Assembly (NCBI GenBank): GCA_015523195.1
Contig: WAKU01000081.1
Coordinates: 1-39,854, forward strand
Direction: 5' to 3'
Length of the DNA: 39,854 nt
From: Thermococcus sp.
GTDB taxonomy: Archaea > Methanobacteriota_B > Thermococci > Thermococcales > Thermococcaceae
In this document: piece by piece, positions 16,153-24,089 of the stretch
Position numbering within the stretch: the stretch's first letter is position 1
Layout: each line of letters starts with the position of its first letter
The notes under the pieces: generated by a model
Databases searched by the model: none
What the model was told of the DNA's origin: nothing
The model's input: the letters and a program-made list of their open reading frames with translations, nothing else
Position numbers and translations under genes: made by a program

Positions 16153-17054
16153 AACTCCTCCTTAAAGATTGCGTTAGGTATGTTCCACACGAATACAAGA
16201 ACGAGGCCGAACTTGAGGCCATGGTCTTCGAGCATTATCGAGTGATCTTTGGAGAGAACTCATTGATTTTCCCAAAGAAGAAAATCAAAACTCCAGCTAA
16301 CATCGGTACGATTCCAGACGCGTTCGTTGTCGATTTCAAGAGTAGGAGATGGTTCATTGTTGAGGTCGAACTCAGCAGACATCGGATTTATGAACACATA
16401 ATCCCCCAGCTAACGAAGTTTCTAAATGCTCTTAAAAATCCAAACACCAAAAACGGACTTGCCGATGCCTTCTACAACTACATAAAGACTGACCCATACA
16501 AGATAGCCCTTTTGGAATCCAATGGGATAGAGAGGGACAGGTACCGGGAGATATTGAGGATACTTGAAACTACCCCTGATGTAGTGATAATCATCGACGA
16601 GGTAACTAAAGCCGTGAGGGAAGCAGTGGAGGTGCTCTCCTATCCAGCGCACTTAATCGAGTTCAAAACCTTCGTAAGGGAGGACTCTAAAGAACTAAAT
16701 GACCACATCCATCTGTTTGAAACACTCTCCTCCACTTTTAAACAGGAAAACACTCCAGTAGGGAAACTATTCCAAAACAGAGTGCACAAAAACGAACTTG
16801 TGGATCTGATGAGGGAGGGAATAATCAGGCCAGGTTTTAGGATTTACAGGGAATACAAGGGGACCCTCTACACGGCAGAGATCCTTGAAGATGGTCGGGT
16901 GAGACTCCTCAACGACAGTACCGTTCATACAAGCCTCTCAAAGGCAGCAAGCCACATAACTAAAGGAGCAGTTAATGGATGGAGATGGTGGAAGTACAAG
17001 GATGAAAATGAAACTGAGCATGTAATTGATGACCTACGTCATAGATTTGACTAA
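16149..17054 (+). CDS. PD-(D/E)xK-like nuclease with C-terminal RAMA domain
   Basis: A 301-residue protein starting at ATG 16149 (GGAGGG six bases before). Near residue 55, PDAFVVDF followed by RRWFIVEVELS (about residues 62-72) has the strand layout D...E-x-E of PD-(D/E)xK nucleases, with E in place of the usual K; activity is therefore uncertain. The C-terminus, about residues 240-287 (YTAEILEDGRVRLLN, HTSLSKAASHITKGAVNGWRWWKY), matches the RAMA domain found with restriction enzymes and adenine methyltransferases and predicted to read modified DNA. It is translationally coupled to the ATPase before it. A modification-sensing restriction subunit is the best reading. Confidence 0.75.
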   Translation: MKLLLKDCVRYVPHEYKNEAELEAMVFEHYRVIFGENSLIFPKKKIKTPANIGTIPDAFVVDFKSRRWFIVEVELSRHRIYEHIIPQLTKFLNALKNPNTKNGLADAFYNYIKTDPYKIALLESNGIERDRYREILRILETTPDVVIIIDEVTKAVREAVEVLSYPAHLIEFKTFVREDSKELNDHIHLFETLSSTFKQENTPVGKLFQNRVHKNELVDLMREGIIRPGFRIYREYKGTLYTAEILEDGRVRLLNDSTVHTSLSKAASHITKGAVNGWRWWKYKDENETEHVIDDLRHRFD

Positions 17055-17082
17055 CAACCACTAACTTTTTATGGGTTGTTAG
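17051..17082 (+). promoter_or_regulatory. AbiEi operator: 9-bp inverted repeat flanking the TATA box
   Basis: CTAACAACC (17051-17059) and GGTTGTTAG (17074-17082) are a perfect inverted repeat with CTTTTTATGG, the TATA-like element, between them. The left arm overlaps the stop codon of the upstream gene. AbiEi antitoxins are known to bind inverted repeats and repress their own operon; binding here would block TBP/TFB access. The expected transcription start is close to the ATG at 17097, implying a leaderless mRNA. Confidence 0.65.
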
Positions 17083-17096
17083 TTAAATTGGAAACT

Positions 17097-17720
17097 ATGA
17101 AGCCCATCATTCAGTTCCTGCTTGCGGAGTTTGGAGGAAAAGTGATAACCCGTGAGGAACTTGAAAGACTGGCCTCCAGTTTCAACGAGGATCTCGATTA
17201 TCTGGTGAACTACCTGATCCAGTACCGCTACGTCGTTCGTATATTACGGGGCATCTACTACGTGAAAACGCCTGTTGAGTTTTCAACCGGAGGTTCCCCC
17301 CCAATCTATCAGCTTCTAGCCCTGGGAATGAATAAACTAACGAGGAACTGGTACTTTGGCCTCTTCACGGCCCTGATTCTGAACGGCCTCACCCACGAAA
17401 CCTACACGACGGTCTTCGTGATAAACGACAGAATCACGAGACCAAAGCCAATCAACGTGAATGGAACGCCTGTTAGGATAATCCGGAGCAGGAGGAACAT
17501 CTTTGACTTTGGGGTAGTTGCCAGGGACTCCCTCAGGTTTTCAGACCTTGAGAAGACCCTCCTGGACTTTCTCTACTTCGCCAACTACGGCACAATACCA
17601 AAGTCACTTGCTTTGAGGATATGGCGGGAGTACCGGGACAGGACCAACAAAGATAAACTTCAGAAGTATTTGATAAGATATCCTCGGTCGATAAGGATGG
17701 TGGTCGAGAATGGTCGATGA
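17097..17720 (+). CDS. abiEi: AbiEi family antitoxin / transcriptional regulator
   Basis: A 207-residue protein with an N-terminal winged helix (MKPIIQFLLAEFGGKVITREEL to VVRILRGIYYVK, about residues 1-57) and an AbiEi C-terminal domain that includes NWYFGLFTALILNG and FSDLEKTLLDFL. In type IV AbiE systems the antitoxin represses its operon and counteracts the nucleotidyltransferase toxin. ATG 17097 was preferred over TTG 17076 because the latter lies inside the operator; the mRNA would be leaderless. It overlaps abiEii by 11 bases. Confidence 0.82.
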   Translation: MKPIIQFLLAEFGGKVITREELERLASSFNEDLDYLVNYLIQYRYVVRILRGIYYVKTPVEFSTGGSPPIYQLLALGMNKLTRNWYFGLFTALILNGLTHETYTTVFVINDRITRPKPINVNGTPVRIIRSRRNIFDFGVVARDSLRFSDLEKTLLDFLYFANYGTIPKSLALRIWREYRDRTNKDKLQKYLIRYPRSIRMVVENGR

Positions 17721-18726
17721 ATCCCTCCTCATGGAGATCCGGAAGAACGAGAGAAGGGGTTTCGCCAGGTTCGTATCGGGAAAAACGGAAATTAAATCAA
17801 TAGACCTCGTGGAGTGGGACTACATAATCCACACGATTCTCAAGGAGCTTGAGAGGGATCCCCTCTTCAAGGAGAACTATATCTTCAAGGGTGGAACCTG
17901 CCTCGTAAAGTGCCACTTAGGTTACTACCGCTTCAGTAGGGACCTGGACTTCGCGTATCGGCAGGGCGATGAGCTTAGAGATATGAGCCGGAGCAGGCTG
18001 AAAAAATTCCTGAACGAAGAAACAGGCAGAATTGCTGAGATCCTGAGGTGCGTGGCCAAGGATCTGGGCCTTGAGTTTCAGTACAATAACCACAGCGACT
18101 TCAACAACCACAGGTATTTCAGTTTTCTCCTCGGCCCCGGGTGGTTTAGGGAGATAATACTCTACTCTCCCCTGGGGGAGAAGATAAAAATCGAGGTAAA
18201 TTACGCTGAAAGATTAGCGTTCAGGCCAAAAACTCTAAAAGCCCACACCCTCCTGTCCTGGAAGCGTGTTGAACTCACGCCGAAGGAGTACGAGAGGTAC
18301 ATTGAGTTTCTCGGCAACTATTATCCCGTACCCCTAACTGCCTATTCCGACAGAGAAATCCTAGTCGAGAAAGTTAGGGCCCTCCTGACGAGGAAAGAAT
18401 TCAAACTCAGGGACCTCTATGACCTTTACAAACTTCATCAGAGGGGTCTTAAGATGGCCCGTTACAGAAAAGAGATAGCTGAAAAGATCAGGGACTATCT
18501 CGACTTGAGCTCCGTTGCATCTCAAAACCTGAGGAACTCGATAGATGCCCTCAACGAGGGAAGGTTTCTCCAAAACATCGAGCCAGAGATAGAACGGGAT
18601 GTCGGGCTCATCGTTGAACCCTTCTCGAAGGAAGAGTTTTTGAACTTCGTTGAGGAGTTACGGTCGGAACTTAGTGATCTTATTGATGAACTGGAGGGAT
18701 TGGTTGGGGTGAAAACCAATGGCTGA
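17710..18726 (+). CDS. abiEii: AbiEii family nucleotidyltransferase toxin
   Basis: A 338-residue protein with the family motifs FKGGTCLV followed by RFSRDLDFAY (about residues 58-80), which contain the GG/S and D-x-D catalytic residues of a DNA polymerase beta-type nucleotidyltransferase. EILVEKVRALLTRKEFKLRDLYDLY (about residues 215-239) holds the later K and D motif. AbiEii homologues block growth by adding nucleotides to tRNA. All visible catalytic positions are intact. The ATG lies inside the end of abiEi, and the stop overlaps the helicase start by eight bases, an unusual third partner for an AbiE pair. Confidence 0.85.
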   Translation: MVDESLLMEIRKNERRGFARFVSGKTEIKSIDLVEWDYIIHTILKELERDPLFKENYIFKGGTCLVKCHLGYYRFSRDLDFAYRQGDELRDMSRSRLKKFLNEETGRIAEILRCVAKDLGLEFQYNNHSDFNNHRYFSFLLGPGWFREIILYSPLGEKIKIEVNYAERLAFRPKTLKAHTLLSWKRVELTPKEYERYIEFLGNYYPVPLTAYSDREILVEKVRALLTRKEFKLRDLYDLYKLHQRGLKMARYRKEIAEKIRDYLDLSSVASQNLRNSIDALNEGRFLQNIEPEIERDVGLIVEPFSKEEFLNFVEELRSELSDLIDELEGLVGVKTNG

Positions 18727-21700
18727 ATCGGCCATACATCTTCTCGACAAATATGGTCTCGTTGACAACAATCAGGTGAGACTAGTAGACGTCCTTAGGG
18801 AAGCTTTGACTTCGAGGGACTACAACCAGATAGACGTTGCCGTCGGTTTCCTCTTCATAAGCGGTATGAAGGAGATTCAAAACGAGCTCGAGGAGTTTTT
18901 CTCAAACGGGGGTAGGATGAGGATAGTGATAGGAAACCAGACCAATCGGGAGACGTATGAGCAGCTGAGTATGGTTTACCACTCCCTCGAAACTCTAAAG
19001 AGACTGAAGGAAAAAAGCGAAAGCGAGAAATCGGATCTGGATGAGCAGAGCCGGGACATCGAGGCCAACGCAAACTACATGGAACAGACCTTAGAGAACG
19101 AGAAATTCCTCCAAAAACTGCTGGAATGGCTCAAAGACGAGAAACTTGAGATTCGCGTCTATGTGAAGGAGTTCATGCACGCCAAAGCGTACCTCTTCTA
19201 CCCCTCAAGGGGGTCTGTTACGAGAATTGGACTGGTGGGCTCCAGTAACTTCACCTTGGCGGGATTCTCTGGGAACACAGAGCTAAACGCACTCGTTCAG
19301 TCAACGCACTTCGAGAGCCTCAAGGAATGGTACGAGGAGGTATGGAATGAGGCACTCCCCTTTAATCCCAAGCTCCTCGAAGTGATTGAAAGGAGCTGGG
19401 CAAACCAGGTTCCCGGAAACCTCCCGTTGCCATACGAGGTCTTAATTCGGGGCCTCTATGAGCTCTACAAGGAGGTACTGGAGGAGGACTCAAAATTCCT
19501 CCTGAGGAAACTGGATGAGACCCTCTATGACTTCCAGAGGGACGCCGTCAGAAGGGCCATAGCAATAGTAAACAAATATGGTGGAGTTCTCATAAGTGAT
19601 GTGGTCGGCCTTGGAAAGAGCTACATAGGCTTGGCCCTACTGGAGCACTTCTCTCTCTTCGAACTCCTCCATGGACGCTCAAAAGAAGTGGCGGTGATAG
19701 CTCCTCCGGAACTGGTTAGGTACTGGGAAGGTCTTCTCAACGAATTCCGCATTCCGGGGAAGGTGTTTTCCGCGGGTTTATTACCTCGCAGGGAACTCTC
19801 ACCTGAAAAATATCAGGAGATGGAAAATTACATTCGGAGCGTAGAGACTGTTTTAGTGGATGAGACTCACCACTATGCCAACACGAACACAAAATCCTAC
19901 AAAAACCTTCAAGAGCTCCTCACTGGCAAGAGGGCCATCCTCCTCACCGCCACCCCCTACAGGAAGCAGTACAGAGACATAATCAACCAGATTCGCCTTT
20001 TCCTGCCTGAGAGAAGACACCCATTCCCAATAACCCCCCAGACATGGGATGAACTGGTAAAAGCTATCGAAAAAGGGGAGATAGACCCATCGTACGTTCT
20101 GCGGGAGATCATGATAAGAAGAACCAGATACGACATCCTGCGCCTTTATGGAGGTAAGGGTAACTGTATAAAAGTAAAGAAGCGCAAAGAACCATTGTGC
20201 TTCCCTAAAAGAACGCTTTCAGTCCTGACGTACAAAATCTCGGAGGTCTACCCAATTGAATTCGTCCCAAAGGAGCTCGTCTCAAAGATAGCCTTTGACT
20301 CCTCAATAAAACCGGATGATATTTACACCCTCTTCCTCGCAGGTATTAGCTCCATGAAATACGCGAGGTTTGCCCTCTATGACTATGTGATACCCCACTA
20401 CAAAGATGCCGAGCCCTACAGAAGCCTGTCATCTGTTGGAAGGAACCTGAGAGGTTTAATGAGAATCCTCTACCTCAAACGCCTTGAGAGTTCATGGTAT
20501 GCCATGTACCAGACCCTGAAAAGGGACATAATAAAGACCGAGAACTTCATCAAGTTCGTGGAACACAAGTTTATCCCTGCTGGAGACGAGTTTGAGGACG
20601 TTCTCCTTGGAAAGATAAATGGAAATAGAACACCCAAGGTTCTCAGTGACGAGGAAGTTGAAGAATTCATCAAGGAATACACCATCTCAAGAACTCCACA
20701 GTACAAGGCTGGTGCCTTCAAGAGGAGCGAACTTCTGGATGACCTCCGCTACGATCTGGAAAAACTCAAGGCCATGGAAGCTGCCCTGCGGCCTCTAAAG
20801 GAATACCTCGAAAAGAATCCAGAACGGGACCCCAAATTAATGGCCCTTGCTGAAGAAGTCCAGAATCTGTGGAAGGAAGGGAAGAAAATACTGGTTTTCA
20901 GTGAGTTTGAGGAGACCGTTCAGTGGGTTTACAATGGGCTCCAGAAGATCATAGAGGATAAAGAACTCAAACGCAAGATGGCTTACGTAAGTTCGAGCAC
21001 AAAAGGGATCGCCGATAAGATAAGGCGGTTTGCACCGAAGGCTAACAGGTACGAGGAATACTTAGACAGAGAGGACGAGCTTGACGTTTTGATCTCCACT
21101 GACGTTCTCAGTGAGGGCCTCAACCTTCAGGATGCTAACGTTGTCGTTAATTACGACCTCCACTGGACTCCGATAAAGCTCATACAGCGCATAGGCAGGG
21201 TGGACAGAATAGGAACCAAACACGATGAAATTCTTGTCTACAACTTCTTCCCAGAGACCAAACTCGAGGAGAACCTGGGTTTAGTTGAGAAGGTTAGGAG
21301 AAGAATTGCGGAGTTCAACAACGCACTTGGTGCCGACGGTAAAATCCTTGAGGAGACAGAAGAGTGGAACCCGTCCGCAATAGAGGCGATTTACAGGACC
21401 AGCAACCTGGATGAGATTGAGCTTGAAACTGATAAGTCCCTCCTCTCGGTCACGACGTTTGCAGAGAAGCTTGTCAGAGAATACATGGAGTCTCACAAAA
21501 AAAGATTTGAAGAGCTGAAAAAGAGATACTCAATGAGAAGTGTCGCTCTCTCAGACTCTAATGAGCTGTACGCGTTTTTTGTTCTCTCCAACGGAGTCGT
21601 ATCCCAATATCTGATCTACCGGCTCGTCAATGGAGAATGGAAGAAGCAGAACATACCAATAGAGCAACTAATCGGCAAGACCGGGCTGTCAGAGAAAACG

Positions 21701-22165
21701 CCACCTTACAATAATGAAAAGGCCATGGATGTTTATCGCAAGGTTGCAGGGATTGCGATGAGGGACTTTAAGAGGCTCCTCAAAATAAGCGGAAGTTCCC
21801 TTGAATACAGTGAAAGGCGATCCTCCAAGTATCCCCCCAAGATCAGGTTGATACTCCAGAGACTTCAGAGCAGGCTGGAAAAGACCAAAAAGCCTGGAGA
21901 GAGGGAAGTCATCTCAAAATTATTGGATTTGATTCAGTGGGGCTACCTAAATCATGAGCCGTTTAAAGATGCACTGCTGAAGGCAAAAATCCACAGAAAC
22001 ACTCGTACGGAAGAAATAATCGAGCTTTGCCAAGAGCTGATAGACCGTTTTGGCATCGCTACCCGTCGTAAAAGTTTGCAGGAAGAGGCTAAAAAGAGAG
22101 AACTTGAGGGAACAAAACCACACATTGTCGCCGGATTATTGTTTGTACCCCGGAGTTCTTCTTGA
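18719..22165 (+). CDS. SNF2-type helicase with N-terminal phospholipase D nuclease domain
   Basis: A 1148-residue protein. The N-terminal part (about residues 30-200) is a PLD-like domain with HAKAYLF (HxK, about residue 153) and GSSNFT (about residue 172); only one HxK is seen, so activity would need a dimer. The helicase core has Walker A DVVGLGKSY (about residue 292), DETH (about residue 380), LLTATPYRK, VFSEFEETVQW, STDVLSEGLNLQ and QRIGRVDRIG (about residue 820), all of the SNF2/RapA class. The family acts on double-stranded DNA as a translocase. The start overlaps abiEii by eight bases, so it belongs to the AbiE operon. PLD-SNF2 proteins occur in several restriction-like systems, including relatives of DISARM; the core DISARM genes are absent here. 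Confidence 0.88.
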   Translation: MAESAIHLLDKYGLVDNNQVRLVDVLREALTSRDYNQIDVAVGFLFISGMKEIQNELEEFFSNGGRMRIVIGNQTNRETYEQLSMVYHSLETLKRLKEKSESEKSDLDEQSRDIEANANYMEQTLENEKFLQKLLEWLKDEKLEIRVYVKEFMHAKAYLFYPSRGSVTRIGLVGSSNFTLAGFSGNTELNALVQSTHFESLKEWYEEVWNEALPFNPKLLEVIERSWANQVPGNLPLPYEVLIRGLYELYKEVLEEDSKFLLRKLDETLYDFQRDAVRRAIAIVNKYGGVLISDVVGLGKSYIGLALLEHFSLFELLHGRSKEVAVIAPPELVRYWEGLLNEFRIPGKVFSAGLLPRRELSPEKYQEMENYIRSVETVLVDETHHYANTNTKSYKNLQELLTGKRAILLTATPYRKQYRDIINQIRLFLPERRHPFPITPQTWDELVKAIEKGEIDPSYVLREIMIRRTRYDILRLYGGKGNCIKVKKRKEPLCFPKRTLSVLTYKISEVYPIEFVPKELVSKIAFDSSIKPDDIYTLFLAGISSMKYARFALYDYVIPHYKDAEPYRSLSSVGRNLRGLMRILYLKRLESSWYAMYQTLKRDIIKTENFIKFVEHKFIPAGDEFEDVLLGKINGNRTPKVLSDEEVEEFIKEYTISRTPQYKAGAFKRSELLDDLRYDLEKLKAMEAALRPLKEYLEKNPERDPKLMALAEEVQNLWKEGKKILVFSEFEETVQWVYNGLQKIIEDKELKRKMAYVSSSTKGIADKIRRFAPKANRYEEYLDREDELDVLISTDVLSEGLNLQDANVVVNYDLHWTPIKLIQRIGRVDRIGTKHDEILVYNFFPETKLEENLGLVEKVRRRIAEFNNALGADGKILEETEEWNPSAIEAIYRTSNLDEIELETDKSLLSVTTFAEKLVREYMESHKKRFEELKKRYSMRSVALSDSNELYAFFVLSNGVVSQYLIYRLVNGEWKKQNIPIEQLIGKTGLSEKTPPYNNEKAMDVYRKVAGIAMRDFKRLLKISGSSLEYSERRSSKYPPKIRLILQRLQSRLEKTKKPGEREVISKLLDLIQWGYLNHEPFKDALLKAKIHRNTRTEEIIELCQELIDRFGIATRRKSLQEEAKKRELEGTKPHIVAGLLFVPRSSS

Positions 22166-22228
22166 TTTTTTATCATAATTTCAGGAAGATAAATAAAGAA
22201 AAGAACCGTGTACTGTAACGGGGTGGCT

Positions 22229-22684
22229 ATGATGAAAATGCATGAGACGGTGGTTGGAGCTACATTTCCAATCCCGAAGTGGTTTTTGAATAGAATAGTC
22301 GAAGAAGGTAAGACCGTCTTCGTGAAGCCGTCCACGCTGAGAGTCCAGCCCGGCATGAAAATAATCTTCTATGCCTCAAGAGAGGGGCAGGGCTGGCACG
22401 GTGAGGCGGAGGTCGAGAGTGTCGAGCACTTTACGAACGTTGAAGATATTATCAAGGAGTACAAGGAGGAGCTTTTCCTCACTCCTGAAGAGCTGAGGAA
22501 GTACGAGAGGGATAGAGCGAAGTGGCACTCCCGGGGAAGAAGGCCGAGGCCCTGGATGGTGGTTAGGCTGAAGAACATACGGAAGTACCCGAAGGTTGTC
22601 AAGCCGAAAAGATTCATCGCGGTCTCGGGAAGATATATCAAAGAAGATGAGTATAAGGAGATTTTGAGGAAGGCGGGGGTTTAA
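22229..22684 (+). CDS. PUA/ASCH-like protein, probably DUF365
   Basis: About 151 residues, with ATG 22229 or 22232 directly after GGGGTGG; the frame upstream to 22208 was excluded. The sequence (HETVVGATFPIPKWFLNRI, TVFVKPST, PGMKIIFYASREGQGWHGEAEVESVEHF) resembles archaeal DUF365 proteins and has the compact beta layout of PUA/ASCH domains that bind RNA or modified bases. A TATA-like AGATAAATAAAG lies near 22186-22197. It closes the right side of the defense island, as the EVE protein does on the left. The family name is from memory and only moderately sure. Confidence 0.65.
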   Translation: MMKMHETVVGATFPIPKWFLNRIVEEGKTVFVKPSTLRVQPGMKIIFYASREGQGWHGEAEVESVEHFTNVEDIIKEYKEELFLTPEELRKYERDRAKWHSRGRRPRPWMVVRLKNIRKYPKVVKPKRFIAVSGRYIKEDEYKEILRKAGV

Positions 22685-22874
22685 TTCTTTCTCGTCAGAT
22701 CTCAAAATTCGGTCTCGATTAGCCACTCCTTTCTGTACCTTTCTTTGACGCTTTTCTATGGGTTCTGAAATCGTGTTTTCTTGCATTCTCATGCATTCTG
22801 AGGTTGTTCTATTAACGCTCGCTCCTATCCAAACCCCTAAAAACCCCGGCGATTATATCCACCCGGTGAAGGAA

Positions 22875-23402
22875 ATGTCGTGGAAAGACAGGCTCGGTCT
22901 GGTGCACATCTACACCGGCAACGGGAAGGGAAAAACGACTTCAGCCTTTGGATTGGCCGTCAGGATGCTCGGTTCTGGCGGAAGGGTGATAATAATCCAG
23001 TTCCTGAAGGCTGGCAGGGCTTACGGAGAGCAGGTTAAGATAGAGGAGTGCGGGGCAGTTATAGAGTCCTTCGGGTTGCCAAAGTTCGTCCACGGGAAGC
23101 CGAGCGAGGAAGACATAGAAGCTGCAAAGCGGGCCCTTGAGAGGGCCAGGGAAGTTGCCTCAAGCGGCGAATGGGATTTGGTTGTCCTCGACGAGCTCTG
23201 CGTTGCCCTAAGCTTCGGCATGCTCGACGTGGGTGAGGTTAAGGAGCTGATAAGGAAGAAAGCCCCCCACACAGAGCTCGTCCTCACCGGAAGGTACTGT
23301 CCGGAGGAGCTCTTCGAGCTGGCCGACTACGTGACGGAGATGAGGGAGGTAAAGCACCCCTACCAGAGGGGCGTCTTAGCGAGGAGGGGCGTGGAGTACT
23401 GA
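22875..23402 (+). CDS. cobO: Cob(I)yrinic acid a,c-diamide adenosyltransferase (CobO/BtuR type)
   Basis: A 175-residue enzyme with the P-loop GNGKGKTTSAFGLAVRM near the N-terminus, IIQFLKAGRAYGE, WDLVVLDELCVAL and LVLTGRYCPEEL, all characteristic of the CobA/CobO/BtuR family. It adds the 5'-deoxyadenosyl group to the cobalt of corrinoids. The ATG at 22875 after GGTGAAGG gives the normal family length; 39 upstream codons in the open frame have no support. The stop codon abuts that of the convergent ABC permease with no intergenic bases (TGATCA). T-rich sequence at 22685-22800 probably ends the upstream gene. Confidence 0.9.
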   Translation: MSWKDRLGLVHIYTGNGKGKTTSAFGLAVRMLGSGGRVIIIQFLKAGRAYGEQVKIEECGAVIESFGLPKFVHGKPSEEDIEAAKRALERAREVASSGEWDLVVLDELCVALSFGMLDVGEVKELIRKKAPHTELVLTGRYCPEELFELADYVTEMREVKHPYQRGVLARRGVEY

Positions 23403-24083
23403 TCACCTCTTTATCGTCGTTACCCCGGGGATGTGGATCTTAAGCTCCACGAGGCGCATGAGCTGGATTATCAGCACGGCAAAGACGAGGTAAATTCCCG
23501 CGACTATTAGATATATCTGGGCGTAGAGGAAGGTCTCCGACGCGGTGACGCTCGCCATGTACATGAGCTCGGGAACCGCGAGGAGCATGGCCAGCGAGGA
23601 GTACTTGAGGAGGTAGACCATCTCGTTCGTCCAGCTCGGGAGCATTATCCTGAAGGCCTGCGGGAACACGACGTGCCTTATTATCTTCCACCTCGTCATG
23701 CCGAGGGAGAGAGCAGCCTCTATCTGCCCTGACTCTATCGAGTTGAAGGCTCCCCTCATGTACTCTGCCTGGTAAGCCGCGCTGTTGAGCATTATTCCAA
23801 GGAGGGCCGCTATCGTGGGGTTCATGACGAAGTTCGGGAGGTACTGCCTTATGAGGAGGGGTAACCCGAAGCCGATTATGTAGAGCTGGAGGAGCATTGG
23901 GGTGCCCCTTATGAGCTCTATGTACGCTACTGCCAGGGCCTTGGAAACGCCGCCCCAGTATGTTCTCGCTATAGCCAAGAGAAAGCCCAATACAAAGCCC
24001 CCGAGGAAGCCGAGGATCGTCAGCTCAAGGGTGACTTCGAGCCCCTTGATGAGCTGTCCTAATATGAACCCGTAGTCCATCAT
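23403..24083 (-). CDS. Polar amino acid ABC transporter, permease 2
   Basis: A 226-residue inner-membrane permease of the His/Glu/Gln family. Five or so membrane helices are visible, with the conserved ELIRGTPMLLQL motif and the EAA loop SGQIEAALSLGMTRWKIIRHVVFPQAFR that docks on the ATPase. It starts at ATG ATG after GAGGTGGG, seven bases downstream of the ATPase gene's stop. It is the fourth gene of the transporter operon and would pair with the permease encoded at 24829-25515. Confidence 0.9.
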   Translation of the reverse strand: MMDYGFILGQLIKGLEVTLELTILGFLGGFVLGFLLAIARTYWGGVSKALAVAYIELIRGTPMLLQLYIIGFGLPLLIRQYLPNFVMNPTIAALLGIMLNSAAYQAEYMRGAFNSIESGQIEAALSLGMTRWKIIRHVVFPQAFRIMLPSWTNEMVYLLKYSSLAMLLAVPELMYMASVTASETFLYAQIYLIVAGIYLVFAVLIIQLMRLVELKIHIPGVTTIKR

Positions 24084-24089
24084 CCCACC

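Noticed and set aside
7534-22165. Assignment of the island to DISARM, BREX or Hma
   Set aside because: A methyltransferase, a helicase and an ATPase are present, but the core DISARM genes (drmA, drmB, drmC) and the BREX genes brxC and pglZ are not recognisable. A match to Hma cannot be tested without profile searches.
6537-22684. Integrative element bounded by tRNA-His att sites
   Set aside because: No second copy of the tRNA-His 3' end and no integrase gene were seen within the window.
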